A stretch of 64,000 nt of DNA, taken from contig NZ_FMCR01000005.1 of NCBI RefSeq assembly GCF_900091575.1, positions 124,001 through 188,000 on the forward strand, in the 5' to 3' direction. This DNA comes from Micromonospora saelicesensis (GTDB lineage: Bacteria > Actinomycetota > Actinomycetes > Mycobacteriales > Micromonosporaceae). Shown here piece by piece: positions 8,017 through 16,471 of this stretch. The notes under the pieces were generated by a model that saw only the letters and a program-made list of their open reading frames with translations, had not been told where the DNA came from and did no database searches. The stretch's first letter is position 1. The number at the start of each line of letters is the position of its first letter. Position numbers and translations under genes: made by a program.

Positions 8017-9445
8017 GCAGTCGCAGCACGCCCGCCCCGGCCAGGTACGCCACCAGCGCCGGGACGGGCGTGCCGAGCGGCTCCGGGGCCTGCCGCGGTG
8101 TGGTGCTGTTGACCAGCAGCGCGGCCACCACGGCGGCGTAGCCGGCTACCGCCAACGCCGACCGGGCCGGGGTGCCCCGAGGGGTCCGCCGCCCGGTGCG
8201 GTGCCGCCCGCTACGCGCCTCCACCGGCCCGAAGATGGCGACCAGCACCGCCAGTACGGCGCTGAGCAGCAGCAACCAGGGCACCCGCCAGGCCCACCAG
8301 GCGGCCGTGTCGACTGCCGGGGTGGGCAGCGTCCCGACCGCGTCGAGGAACCCGATCAGCAGGATCGCGGCGGTCAGGTGCCAGAGGAACACGGTCAGCA
8401 CCACCAGGTTGACCCCGATCACCAGCTGCCACGGCCCGGTGCGGCGCAGCAGTCGCTCCGCCGGGCCGCGCAGCAGCAGGATCAGGCCGAGCTGACCGGC
8501 GGCGACGGCCAGCAACGCGAGGCTGGGTGGCGCGGCGTTGTCGAGCCGCTCGTCGGGCACCTTGAGCATGGCCACCGGCCAGGGGCCGAGCACGGTGAGC
8601 AGCAGCACCGCGCCCAGCCCGCCCGCCAGGAAGACCAGACCGGCCCGGCGGGAGGTGGGCAGCCGCCGTCGGCGTACCCCCGGACGGTCGGGAGTCGACG
8701 GCCCGGCAGCGTCGGTCCCGGCCGGTGGCGGCGCGGTTGTGGCGCCGGCCTCTGCCGGTGGTGACTCGCCTGGGCCGGCAGGTGGCGGCGCGGCGCGGGC
8801 GTCGTGCCAGGCGAAGCCGAGCTGGTGGACGGCGAGCCAACCGAACAGGTAGTTGCCGTAGCTCAGCTCCTCCGGCCCGCTCAGCCGGCCGAGGTCGCCG
8901 AGGCCGACCAGGGCGACGAGCACCAGCGGTACGGCCAGGCCGAGGCGGCGATGCAGCGCGTACATCGGTGGGGTGAGCACGACCGCCGCCAGGTAGGCGA
9001 CCAGGAACCAGAGCGGGATGGTGGCGAACCAGAACACCTGGCGGATCTGGGCCGGATCGATGTTGCGGAGCCAGGCCACCGCCGCGGCTGCGGTGAGCAC
9101 CAGCAGCAGCGTGCTGGTGGGGCGGACCAGGCGGGCACTGCGGTCGATCAGCCAGCCGGCGGCGTCGCCGCCGCGGGCCCGCAGCCGGGTCAGCGAGGCC
9201 GCGTTGGCGTACCCTCCGACCAGGAAGAAGACCGGCATCACCTGGGCCAGCCAGGTCAGCGGGTACGCCCAGCGCAGGTCGCCGAGCGCGGAGTGCCCGG
9301 TGGCCTGCCCGGCGGCGTCGCGGCCGATCACCGTGACGCTCCAGTGTCCGAAAACGACCATGGTGATGGCGAGCGCGCGGAGCAGGTCGACGTACCGCTC
9401 CCGCCCAGCCGGGGTGCGCTCGGCCAACTGGCGCAGACGGCGCAT
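7988..9445 (-). CDS. Integral membrane acyltransferase (acyltransferase 3 family)
   Basis: 485 aa with about ten membrane segments. The N-terminus RYVDLLRALAITMVVFGHW carries the early Arg and His typical of acyltransferase family 3 (O-acetyltransferases modifying sugars, antibiotics or envelope polymers). An Ala/Pro-rich cytoplasmic insertion lies near residues 210-255. The acceptor cannot be told from sequence. The start ATG has TAGCCT six nucleotides upstream and no Shine-Dalgarno, indicating a leaderless message. Confidence 0.82.
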   Translation of the reverse strand: MRRLRQLAERTPAGRERYVDLLRALAITMVVFGHWSVTVIGRDAAGQATGHSALGDLRWAYPLTWLAQVMPVFFLVGGYANAASLTRLRARGGDAAGWLIDRSARLVRPTSTLLLVLTAAAAVAWLRNIDPAQIRQVFWFATIPLWFLVAYLAAVVLTPPMYALHRRLGLAVPLVLVALVGLGDLGRLSGPEELSYGNYLFGWLAVHQLGFAWHDARAAPPPAGPGESPPAEAGATTAPPPAGTDAAGPSTPDRPGVRRRRLPTSRRAGLVFLAGGLGAVLLLTVLGPWPVAMLKVPDERLDNAAPPSLALLAVAAGQLGLILLLRGPAERLLRRTGPWQLVIGVNLVVLTVFLWHLTAAILLIGFLDAVGTLPTPAVDTAAWWAWRVPWLLLLSAVLAVLVAIFGPVEARSGRHRTGRRTPRGTPARSALAVAGYAAVVAALLVNSTTPRQAPEPLGTPVPALVAYLAGAGVLRLLRSGWGTRD

Positions 9446-9451
9446 CGCCCA

Positions 9452-9457
9452 AGGCTA
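9452..9457 (-). promoter_or_regulatory. -10 box (TAGCCT) of a leaderless acyltransferase promoter
   Basis: The minus strand reads TAGCCT, TGGGCG, ATG. The six-base gap places transcription start at the start codon. Confidence 0.45.
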
Positions 9458-9526
9458 GGCGACCCGGCGGCGGCTGGTGGTGATAACGGTTCGACAGTCA
9501 GGACTTGAAGTCCGAGCCCGGCTGTC

Positions 9527-9538
9527 GTAGAAATTCTT
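9527..9538. promoter_or_regulatory. Candidate amino-sugar operator upstream of the first ngc operon
   Basis: The minus strand reads AAGAATTTCTAC. It matches AAGAACTTTTAC at 15465-15476 in the kinase/RpiR intergenic region at 10 of 12 positions. An imperfect dyad (CTTCAG at 9535-9540, CTGAAG at 9555-9560) overlaps it. It lies ~100 bp before the lipoprotein gene. Binding by the locus RpiR protein is inferred. Confidence 0.4.
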
Positions 9539-9638
9539 CAGCAACAGAGCATGAACTGAAGAGAACTACCGTCCCTCGCGCGGCGAACGCCTCCCCCCAC
9601 AGACCGGCGATCCGCCCGACCCGACCCGAGGAGAACCC

Positions 9639-11054
9639 ATGAACAGGCGTGACATCCTGCGGCGCAGCGCCGCCGCCGGCCTCCTGGCCACCCCCGCCGC
9701 CGGCCTGCTGTCCGGCTGCGCCACCAGCGGTGGCGGTGACAAGAAGGATGCCGAGACCTACCAGGGCACCAAGAGCGCCCAGAACCCGCTCGGCGTGAAG
9801 GAGGACGCCCCACTCGAGGTGGTGATCTTCGGGGGCGGGTTCGGTGAGGAGTACGCCAAGGCCCACGAGGCCATGTACACCGAGAAGTACCCGAAGGCGA
9901 AGATCAAGCACTCTTCCACCCAGGAGATCAGCAAGACCCTCCAGCCGCGCTTCGTCGACGGCACCCCGCCGGACGTGGTCAACAACTCCGGCTCCGGCCA
10001 GATCGACTTCAACGGCCTGGTCAGCCAGAACGCCCTCGCCGGCCTCGACGACCTGCTGGCCGCCCCGAGCCTCGACATCCCCGGCAAGACGGTCAAGGAC
10101 ACCCTGCTGCCCGGCGCGGTCGAGGTCGGCTCCTACGACGGCAAGTTCCTGGTGCTCAACTACACCTACACCGCCTACGGCATCTGGCACTCCGCCAAGC
10201 TCTTCGCCGACCGCGGCTGGTCGTACGCGAAGACCTGGGACGAGCACATCGCGCTCTGCAAGCAGATCAAGGCCGCCGGCATCGCCCCCTGGACGTACGC
10301 CGGCCTGCACCCGCGCTACATGAGCTGGCCGCTGATCTCCACGGCCATCAAGTTCGGCGGCCCGTCGGTGGCGACCGCCATCGACAACCTGGAGCCGAAC
10401 GCCTGGAAGTCCGACTCGATGCGTGCCGCCGCCGACGCCTGGCACCAGATCGTCAAGGACAAGTACATCCTGGAGGGCTCGCCCGGCCTGGACCACAAGC
10501 AGTCGCAGACCGCCTGGTGCCAGGGCAAGGCCGCCTTCATCTCCTGCGGCTCCTGGCTGGAGAGCGAGCAGAAGGACGTCACCCCGGCCGGGTTCAACAT
10601 GACCATCGTGCCGACGCCGAGCCTGGGCAGCGGCGACAAACTGCCGTTCGAGGCGATCCGGGGCACCGCCGGTGAACCGTTCATGGTGCCCGCCAAGGCC
10701 CGCAACGTCGCCGGTGGCCTGGAGTACTTCCGGACCATGCTCTCCAAGAAGGGCGCCCAGGACTTCACGAAAAAGGTCGCCAGCCTCACCGTGGTCGCCG
10801 GCGCCACCGAGGGCGTCGAGCTGCCGTACGGGCTGAGCACCGTGGTCAAGGCCCTCGACGCGTCCGGGGCCAACGGCTTCAACTGGGTCTACAACAACTT
10901 CTACCGCAAGTTGGAGCGCAACCTCGTCGACGCCGCATGCGGCGAGTTCTTCAGCGGCCGGATCGGCCCCGCCGAGTTCCTCGAACAGTGCCAGAAGGGC
11001 GCCGACTCGATCGCCCAGGACAGCTCGATCAAGAAGTACAAGCGAACGGCCTGA
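9639..11054 (+). CDS. ngcE: Sugar ABC transporter substrate-binding lipoprotein (GlcNAc/chitobiose type)
   Basis: 471 aa. The signal region has twin arginines (MNRRDILRRS) and a lipobox ending in Cys27 (LLSGC), so export is probably by Tat followed by lipid anchoring. The mature part is a CUT1-type solute-binding protein; sequence features (NPLGVKEDAPLEVVIF near 48-63, PPDVVNNSG near 109) are shared almost word for word with the second copy at 17244-18680. This family binds GlcNAc and chitobiose in streptomycetes as NgcE. GAGGAG lies 5 nt upstream of the ATG. Two permease genes follow, with no ATPase gene. Confidence 0.85.
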   Translation: MNRRDILRRSAAAGLLATPAAGLLSGCATSGGGDKKDAETYQGTKSAQNPLGVKEDAPLEVVIFGGGFGEEYAKAHEAMYTEKYPKAKIKHSSTQEISKTLQPRFVDGTPPDVVNNSGSGQIDFNGLVSQNALAGLDDLLAAPSLDIPGKTVKDTLLPGAVEVGSYDGKFLVLNYTYTAYGIWHSAKLFADRGWSYAKTWDEHIALCKQIKAAGIAPWTYAGLHPRYMSWPLISTAIKFGGPSVATAIDNLEPNAWKSDSMRAAADAWHQIVKDKYILEGSPGLDHKQSQTAWCQGKAAFISCGSWLESEQKDVTPAGFNMTIVPTPSLGSGDKLPFEAIRGTAGEPFMVPAKARNVAGGLEYFRTMLSKKGAQDFTKKVASLTVVAGATEGVELPYGLSTVVKALDASGANGFNWVYNNFYRKLERNLVDAACGEFFSGRIGPAEFLEQCQKGADSIAQDSSIKKYKRTA

Positions 11055-11119
11055 CCTGCCCGGCCGGTGGGGGAGAAGCCCGCCCCCACCGGCCGTACCC
11101 CAACGGAGAGGTCCCTCTC

Positions 11120-12028
11120 GTGAAACATGGCAAGTGGCCGTTGATCGTCACGTTCCTGGTGCCACCGGTGCTGCTGTACGTGTTCTTCGTCGTCTCGCCG
11201 TACCTCCAGGCGTTCCAGATCTCCACCACCGACTGGCTCGGCTACTCGGCCGACGCCAACCCGGTCGGCCTGGCCAACTTCAAGACCCTCTGGCACGACG
11301 ACTACGTGTGGAACGCGCTGAAGAACAACGCGATCCTGCTGGGTCTGGTGCCGGTGCTCACCATCGTGCTCGGGCTCTTCTTCGCCACCATGCTCGCCAT
11401 GGGCGGGCGCAAGGGCAGTGCCGGCGTCACCGGCGTACGCGGCGGCGCGCTCTACCGCACCGTCTACTTCTTCCCGCAGGTGCTCTCCGTGGTGATCATC
11501 GCGTTGCTGTGGAAGGAGGTGTACCACCCCAACAAGGGGCTGCTCACCACCGCTCTGCACGGCCTCGGCCTGCCCGCCCCGACCTGGCTCGGCGATCCGG
11601 CGACCGCCTTCTGGTGCGTGCTCGCGGTGATGGTGTGGAGCAACGTCGGCTTCTACGTGGTGCTGTTCGGCGCCGCGATGTCGGCCGTACCGAAGGAGAT
11701 CTACGAGGCCGTCCTGCTCGACGGCGCGTCCCGGTTCACCACCCTGCGCCGGGTCACCCTGCCGCTGCTCTGGGACACCGTCCAGGTCGCCTGGGTCTAT
11801 CTGGCCATCTTCGCCCTGGACGGGTTCATCCTCGTGCAGCTGATGACCAACGGCGGGCCGAACTTCTCCACCGACGTGATCGGCGTACGCATGTACGACA
11901 CCGCCTTCGGCAGCGAGACCAAGTTCGGCTACGCCTCGGCGATCGGCGTGGTGATGTTCTTCCTGACCCTCTCGGTGGCGGTGCTGTCGCTGCGGGTCGG
12001 CCGGCGCGAACGGATCGAGTACTCGTGA
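11120..12028 (+). CDS. ngcF: Sugar ABC transporter permease, MalF-like (NgcF type)
   Basis: 302 aa with six membrane segments from MKHGKWPLIVTFLVPPVLLYVFF onward. The EAA-type cytoplasmic loop reads YEAVLLDGASRFTTLRRVTLPLLWD (residue ~195). GTG 11120 follows GGAGAG by 9 nt and starts a sequence aligning with the N-terminus of the paralogue at 18699. The last codons overlap the next permease gene by 4 bp. Confidence 0.87.
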   Translation: MKHGKWPLIVTFLVPPVLLYVFFVVSPYLQAFQISTTDWLGYSADANPVGLANFKTLWHDDYVWNALKNNAILLGLVPVLTIVLGLFFATMLAMGGRKGSAGVTGVRGGALYRTVYFFPQVLSVVIIALLWKEVYHPNKGLLTTALHGLGLPAPTWLGDPATAFWCVLAVMVWSNVGFYVVLFGAAMSAVPKEIYEAVLLDGASRFTTLRRVTLPLLWDTVQVAWVYLAIFALDGFILVQLMTNGGPNFSTDVIGVRMYDTAFGSETKFGYASAIGVVMFFLTLSVAVLSLRVGRRERIEYS

Positions 12029-12924
12029 CCACTCTGGATCAGCCCACCGCGACCGCCCCGACCCCGGTCACCAGCGGGGACCGCCCGGTACGCCGGGAAC
12101 TCGGCGTGGCCAACGCCCTCTCGCACGGCTTCCTGCTGATCTGGGGCCTGCTCACCGTACTGCCACTGCTGTGGATGTTCATCAGCTCGTTCAAGACCAA
12201 CGGTGAGATCCTCGCCGACCCGTGGGGGCTCCCCGGCGCGCTGCACCTGGACAACTGGGCGCGGGCCTGGACCGGCGCGCACATCGGCCGGTACTTCCTC
12301 AACAGCCTGGTGGTGGTGACCGGCTCGGTCAGCCTCACCATGCTGATGGGCGCCACCGCCGCGTACGTCTTCGCCCGCTACGAGTTCCGTGGCCGCCAGA
12401 TCGTCTACTACCTGTTCGTCGGCGGCCTGATGTTCCCGGTGTTCCTCGCCCTGGTGCCGCTCTTCTTCGTGGTCCGCAACGCCGGCCTCTTCAACACCTG
12501 GCTCGGGCTGACCCTCGTGTACGCGGCCTACTCACTGCCGTTCACGGTGTTCTTCCTGACCGCGTTCTTCCGGACCCTGCCGACCTCGGTGGCGGAGGCG
12601 GCGTTGGTCGACGGCTGCGGTCACTTCCGGCTCTTCTTCCGGGTGATGCTGCCCATGGCACGTCCGGGACTGATCAGCGTGGCGATCTTCAACTTCCTCA
12701 GCCACTGGAACCAGTTCCTGTTGCCGCAGGTGCTGTTGCAGGGCGACGAGTCCAAGTGGATGCTGGCGCAGGGGCTGTTCGCGCTCTCGGTCAGCCAGGG
12801 CTACGCCGGCGACTACGCCCGGCTGTTCGCCGGGCTGAGCATCGCGGTGCTCCCGGTGCTCGCCATCTACGTGGCCTTCCAGCGCCAGGTGCAGTCGGGG
12901 CTCACCGCGGGGCAGCTCAAGTAG
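12025..12924 (+). CDS. ngcG: Sugar ABC transporter permease, MalG-like (NgcG type)
   Basis: 299 aa, GTG start overlapping the previous stop (GTGA). Six membrane segments and the EAA loop AEAALVDGCGHFRLFFRVMLPMARPG (near 190-215) mark the second half of a CUT1 sugar channel. The partner is the preceding permease. The ATPase must come from elsewhere, as with MsiK in streptomycetes. Two strong hairpins follow the stop. Confidence 0.87.
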   Translation: MTTLDQPTATAPTPVTSGDRPVRRELGVANALSHGFLLIWGLLTVLPLLWMFISSFKTNGEILADPWGLPGALHLDNWARAWTGAHIGRYFLNSLVVVTGSVSLTMLMGATAAYVFARYEFRGRQIVYYLFVGGLMFPVFLALVPLFFVVRNAGLFNTWLGLTLVYAAYSLPFTVFFLTAFFRTLPTSVAEAALVDGCGHFRLFFRVMLPMARPGLISVAIFNFLSHWNQFLLPQVLLQGDESKWMLAQGLFALSVSQGYAGDYARLFAGLSIAVLPVLAIYVAFQRQVQSGLTAGQLK

Positions 12925-12971
12925 GGCCCGTTCCTGCCTCCTCGCGAGAGTCCTCCAGGCAGCCCAGGTCT

Positions 12972-13028
12972 GACCGATCCTGATCGGTCGCCGGTGAAGC
13001 CGGCTCGGCGCCGACGCGCCGAGCCGGC
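12972..13028. terminator. Double hairpin terminator between convergent genes
   Basis: Two perfect stems lie in tandem: GACCGATC/GATCGGTC (12972-12989, 2-nt loop) and a 12-bp stem GCCGGCTCGGCG/CGCCGAGCCGGC (12999-13028, 6-nt loop). They separate the ngc operon from a convergent dehydrogenase gene and can stop both transcripts. Confidence 0.75.
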
Positions 13029-13034
13029 CTGTCC

Positions 13035-13787
13035 TCAGATCGCGAGGGCCCCGCCGTCCACGGGGAGGAGTACACCGTGGATGTGTGACGCTTCCTCACT
13101 GGCGAGGAAGATCACTGCCGCGGCGGTGTCCTGCACGGTGCCCGTACGCCTGTCCGGGTTGCTCTCGGCGAGCTTCTCCAGGAGCGGGCGGAGGTCTTCG
13201 TTCCCCTGCGTGATGGTGGGTCCTGGGGCGACGGTGTTCACCCGCACACCGGCAGCGGCCAGCTCCGCGGCCCACGACCTGGTCAGCGAGTGCAGGCCTG
13301 CCTTGCTGGCGCCGTACAGCGAGGTGAACTTGATTCCATCCACGCCGCCGATCGAGCCTATGTTGATCACTGAGCCGCCGCCATGCTCCACCATGCCGGG
13401 CACCAGGGCCGCCGTCAGAAGGTACGGGGCCTTGATGTTGACCTCCAGCACCTTGTCGATCTGTTCCTCGGTCGACTCGGTCATGGGGTGAGGCGGCACG
13501 AGAAAGGCCGCATTGTTGACCAGGATGTCGATCGGCCGACCCGCCAGGGTCGTCGCCTCCTGCGCAAGGCGGCGGATCTCGGAGCCGCCCGCAGAGAGGT
13601 CCGACTCGACGAAGTGGGCGATGCCGCCCTCCGCGACGATTCCGTCGACGACCTGAGCACCCTGCTCCGCGCCAAGTCCGGTCACGACGACGATGGCGCC
13701 CTCGCGGGCCATCGCCTCCGCCACACCGCGCCCAATTCCGCTCGTCGAGCCTGTGACCAGTGCAGCGCGCCCTTTGAGCCGATTCAT
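13035..13787 (-). CDS. Short-chain dehydrogenase/reductase (SDR)
   Basis: Classical SDR of 250 aa. TGSTSGIG (near residue 12) is the cofactor glycine motif, NNAA the structural motif, and S...YGASK the catalytic Ser-Tyr-Lys set; VNTVAPGP follows. ATG 13787 has GGAGG 7 nt upstream. The substrate is unknown. A perfect palindrome, TTGCTTG-AA-CAAGCAA, sits 72 bp upstream and is probably the binding site of a TetR-type repressor encoded elsewhere, since none is adjacent. Confidence 0.85.
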   Translation of the reverse strand: MNRLKGRAALVTGSTSGIGRGVAEAMAREGAIVVVTGLGAEQGAQVVDGIVAEGGIAHFVESDLSAGGSEIRRLAQEATTLAGRPIDILVNNAAFLVPPHPMTESTEEQIDKVLEVNIKAPYLLTAALVPGMVEHGGGSVINIGSIGGVDGIKFTSLYGASKAGLHSLTRSWAAELAAAGVRVNTVAPGPTITQGNEDLRPLLEKLAESNPDRRTGTVQDTAAAVIFLASEEASHIHGVLLPVDGGALAI

Positions 13788-13859
13788 GTCAGTGCCTCCG
13801 GTTCCTACGGTGATCTCATGACGCGGAACGGCTGAACCTCTCGTCGAACCCGTCAGTGA

Positions 13860-13875
13860 TTGCTTGAACAAGCAA
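13860..13875. promoter_or_regulatory. Palindromic operator (TetR-like) upstream of the SDR gene
   Basis: TTGCTTG-AA-CAAGCAA is a perfect 7-bp dyad in an otherwise GC-rich region, 72 bp before the dehydrogenase start. The form is common for TetR-family operators. Confidence 0.5.
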
Positions 13876-14077
13876 ATAGAGCCGCTGATTCCTGGGAGGT
13901 AGCGGGCTCTGGTGCAATGCCGCCACCGGAGGCGGGTGCCGAGACCGCGTCCCCCTGTACGGCCGTCCCTGCGGGGGTGCGGCGTCGACAAGCGCTGTCA
14001 CCTGCTCGGGGACGGGGGCAGCCCGTGCGGTCTTGTGGCCCACCGTGATCGTGCTCGTCTCGGGCGCCCGCGCACCG

Positions 14078-14154
14078 GTGATCGCGCTAAATCCTGGAAA
14101 GAGTCCCCTCGTCGCGGCCGGAGGGCACTACATCCTGGATCGAGTGCGATCATG
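14078..14154. repeat. Dispersed inverted-repeat element, copy A (77 bp)
   Basis: The ends are GTGATCGCGCT... and ...CGAGTGCGATCATG, imperfect inverted repeats of each other; the right part reads CACTACATCCTGGATCGAG. The same arms and nearly the same length recur at 48929-49007, with a partial copy at 50373. No coding capacity. Confidence 0.65.
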
Positions 14155-14190
14155 CGCGCGCATGGCGCGGTGCGGCGCGCGGCGCGGTGT

Positions 14191-14287
14191 GCGGGGCGCG
14201 TGGGGCGCGGGGCGCGTAGGGCGCGGGGCGCGTGGGGCGCTTGGGGCCAGTGGGGCGCTTGGGGCCCCTGGGGCCCGCGGGGCGCTG
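14191..14287. repeat. G-tract array, ~9-bp period (GGGGCGCNN)
   Basis: About ten irregular copies of GGGGCGCGT/GGGGCGCTT/GGGGCCCCT lie head to tail just beyond the stop of the kinase gene. Many runs of four G, 3-5 nt apart, are on the plus strand, so a G-quadruplex is possible. Confidence 0.65.
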
Positions 14288-14324
14288 GTGCAGGGCGGTG
14301 GCTGGGCGCCCCGCGCCGAGGGCT

Positions 14325-15311
14325 TCAGGGGGTGGGGAAGAGGCGGGCGTGCAGGGCCGCTGGGTCGGTCACCTCGGGTAGGCCACGGGCGGCGAGCCAG
14401 GCTGCGGCGGCGGCACCGTCTCCGGCGGTACGCAGTGGCGCGTCCGGCCAGTGTCGCGCGATCTTGGCCCGGACGGCGGCGGCGAGCGGGGTGTCCGCGG
14501 TGAGCAGGCCGCCGCCGAGCACGATCGGTGTCACCGCCCCGGCGGGGCGGATGCGGCTCACGCTCTCGGTGAGGTGCCCGGCGGCGTCGGTGATCAGTTC
14601 GGTGGCGACCGGGTCGCCGTGGGTGGCGGCGTCGACGACCAGCGGCGCGAGCCGGGCCAGTTCGATGGGGGGTCGACGGGTCACCGCCTGGATGGTGGCG
14701 TCGACGGTGTCCCGGGGGCGGGCGGCGATGTCGGCGCTGCCCAGGATCTCGGTGAGCACCGTCGTGGTCAGCGCGCCGAGCCCGCGGCCGGCGTCGAGGT
14801 CGGCGAGCAGTCGACGCACGGCTTCCCGACCGAGCCAGAAGCCCGAGCCGGCATCGCCGAGGAGCCAGCCGTGGCCGTCGGCGATCCGGTCGAGCCGCAG
14901 CTCGTGGACCTGGGCGGTGATCGCCCCGGTGCCGGCGATGAGGATGGTTCCGTCCGGGGCGGCGGTGCCGGAGGCGTACGCGACCAGGGCGTCGCCGTGC
15001 ACCTCGTACGGGCAGCGCAGGCCGGCGTCGTGCCAGGCCTGGTCGAAGGCGGCCCGCCCGGCCGGGTCGGCGAGCAGCCGGCCGGCTCCGGCGAGCCCGA
15101 TGGTGCCGGCGGCCGCCCGCGTCGGGTCGACGTCGGCGAGCGCCTCGCGGAGCGCGGTCAGCAGTTCGGCGGCGGCGCGCTCGGCGCCGTGACTGGTGGG
15201 GTTGCCGCCGCCGGCGCGGCCGGTGCCGACGCGTTGCCCGGTGAGGGTGAGGACGGTCGCCCGGGTGGACGTACCGCCGATATCGAGACCCACCACGACG
15301 CTGTCGGACAT
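14325..15311 (-). CDS. N-acetylglucosamine kinase-like sugar kinase (BadF/BadG family)
   Basis: 328 aa of the ASKHA fold. VVGLDIGGTSTRATVL (4-19) is phosphate motif 1, IAGTGAITAQVH (near 139) phosphate motif 2, and PIVLGGGLL (near 276) the adenosine motif. Such enzymes phosphorylate GlcNAc or glucosamine at O6. The gene is divergent from the RpiR regulator and lies between two Ngc-type transporters, which fits phosphorylation of imported GlcNAc. AAGGAG precedes ATG 15311. Substrate is inferred from context. Confidence 0.82.
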   Translation of the reverse strand: MSDSVVVGLDIGGTSTRATVLTLTGQRVGTGRAGGGNPTSHGAERAAAELLTALREALADVDPTRAAAGTIGLAGAGRLLADPAGRAAFDQAWHDAGLRCPYEVHGDALVAYASGTAAPDGTILIAGTGAITAQVHELRLDRIADGHGWLLGDAGSGFWLGREAVRRLLADLDAGRGLGALTTTVLTEILGSADIAARPRDTVDATIQAVTRRPPIELARLAPLVVDAATHGDPVATELITDAAGHLTESVSRIRPAGAVTPIVLGGGLLTADTPLAAAVRAKIARHWPDAPLRTAGDGAAAAAWLAARGLPEVTDPAALHARLFPTP

Positions 15312-15442
15312 CGGCACGAGTCTCCTTGCGCGGAACGGCGATCTGGCTTGTTCATGCTGGTCGGCGGGGTCGTGCGGGGCAAGTTGTGGCAGGCGTGGAG
15401 GCCTGTGCGCCAGGTAACAGTTTGAAAACTTCGCCCACAGTC

Positions 15443-15476
15443 TTGACACAGAGGGTCGGTTAGTAAGAACTTTTAC
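15443..15476. promoter_or_regulatory. Promoter/operator between the kinase and RpiR genes
   Basis: TTGACA (15443-15448) is a clear -35 toward rpiR. The downstream part includes AAGAACTTTTAC (15465-15476), the motif shared with 9527-9538, inside a looser dyad GTTAGT...ACTAAC. The intergenic region is strikingly AT-rich for this genome. Confidence 0.5.
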
Positions 15477-15517
15477 CACTAACAGTTAACAGTCTTTTCG
15501 GAAAGCTGAGGCGTCTC

Positions 15518-16471
15518 ATGGTTGATCACGAGGTGGACACCGCCGCGGGGACCGCGGTGGTCGACGCCAACGTGATCGAGCGACGGAGTTCCGCCTCCGA
15601 CGGTGTGCTGGCCCGCGTCCGCAACGGGCTCGGCGAGTTGACCGGAGCCCTGCGCCGGGTTGCCGAGCACGTGCTCAGTGACCCCGAGGCCGCCGCCCGC
15701 GCGACAATCGTCGAGTTGGCCGAGCGGAGCGGCACCTCACCGGCGACCATCACCCGCTTCTGCCGGGCGATGGGCTTCGAGGGGTACGCCGACCTGCGAC
15801 TGGGCATCGCCTCCGAGACCGGCCGGGCCCGCTCGGCGGGTTGGACCGTCGACATCGGACGGGAGATCCAACCGAGCGACCCGCTCGCCCGGGTGCTCGA
15901 CCAGATCATGGCCGCCGACACCCGGGCCATGCACGACACCGCCACCCTGCTCGACCTCACCGAGGTGGAGCGGGCCGCGGTGGCGATCGCCGGCGCCAGC
16001 AGGGTGAACATCTTCGGTGCCAGCGGCAGCGCCCTGGTCGGTGAGGAGATGCAGTTCAGCCTGCACCGCATCGGTGTGGCGGCGTGGGCGTGGAACGACG
16101 TGCACGAGGGGCTGGCCAGCGCCGCCTTGCTGCGGTCGGGGGACGTGGCGCTCGGCATCTCGCACACCGGGCAGACCCGGGAAACGATCGAGATGCTCGC
16201 CGAGGCGGGCAGCCGGGGCGCCACCACACTCGCGCTCACCGGCTTCCCCCGCTCCCCGTTGGCCGAACTGGCCGACATCGTGCTGCTCACGGCCAGCCAG
16301 GCGACCACCTTCCGGCCGGACGCGCTCTCCGCCCGGCACCCCCAACTGGTGGTGCTCGACCTGCTCTACATCGCCGTCGCCCAACGCACGCACGACCGCG
16401 CGCACGCGGCCTTCCGGCGCACAGCGCAGGCCGTCGACGGGCACAAGGCAGCGAAGGGAGCCGTCTCATGA
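15518..16471 (+). CDS. RpiR/MurR-family transcriptional regulator
   Basis: 317 aa. An N-terminal RpiR helix-turn-helix (IVELAERSGTSPATITRFCRAMGF, near 65-90) is followed by a SIS sugar-phosphate-binding domain (RVNIFGASGSALVGEEMQ near 165; GISHTGQTRETIEML near 210). It probably senses an amino-sugar phosphate and controls the flanking transporters and kinase. It starts an operon: the SIS enzyme start overlaps its stop. Confidence 0.88.
   Translation: MVDHEVDTAAGTAVVDANVIERRSSASDGVLARVRNGLGELTGALRRVAEHVLSDPEAAARATIVELAERSGTSPATITRFCRAMGFEGYADLRLGIASETGRARSAGWTVDIGREIQPSDPLARVLDQIMAADTRAMHDTATLLDLTEVERAAVAIAGASRVNIFGASGSALVGEEMQFSLHRIGVAAWAWNDVHEGLASAALLRSGDVALGISHTGQTRETIEMLAEAGSRGATTLALTGFPRSPLAELADIVLLTASQATTFRPDALSARHPQLVVLDLLYIAVAQRTHDRAHAAFRRTAQAVDGHKAAKGAVS

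Larger units (their letters stand above)
13788..14324. other. Gene-free stretch with operator, dispersed repeat and G-tract array
   Basis: No convincing gene is seen in 537 bp. It contains the palindrome at 13860-13875, a 77-bp inverted-repeat element at 14078-14154, and a G-rich ~9-bp array at 14191-14287. Confidence 0.6.

Noticed and set aside
14191..14287. CRISPR array
   Set aside because: Repeat units are ~9 bp, irregular and without spacers, and no cas genes are near.
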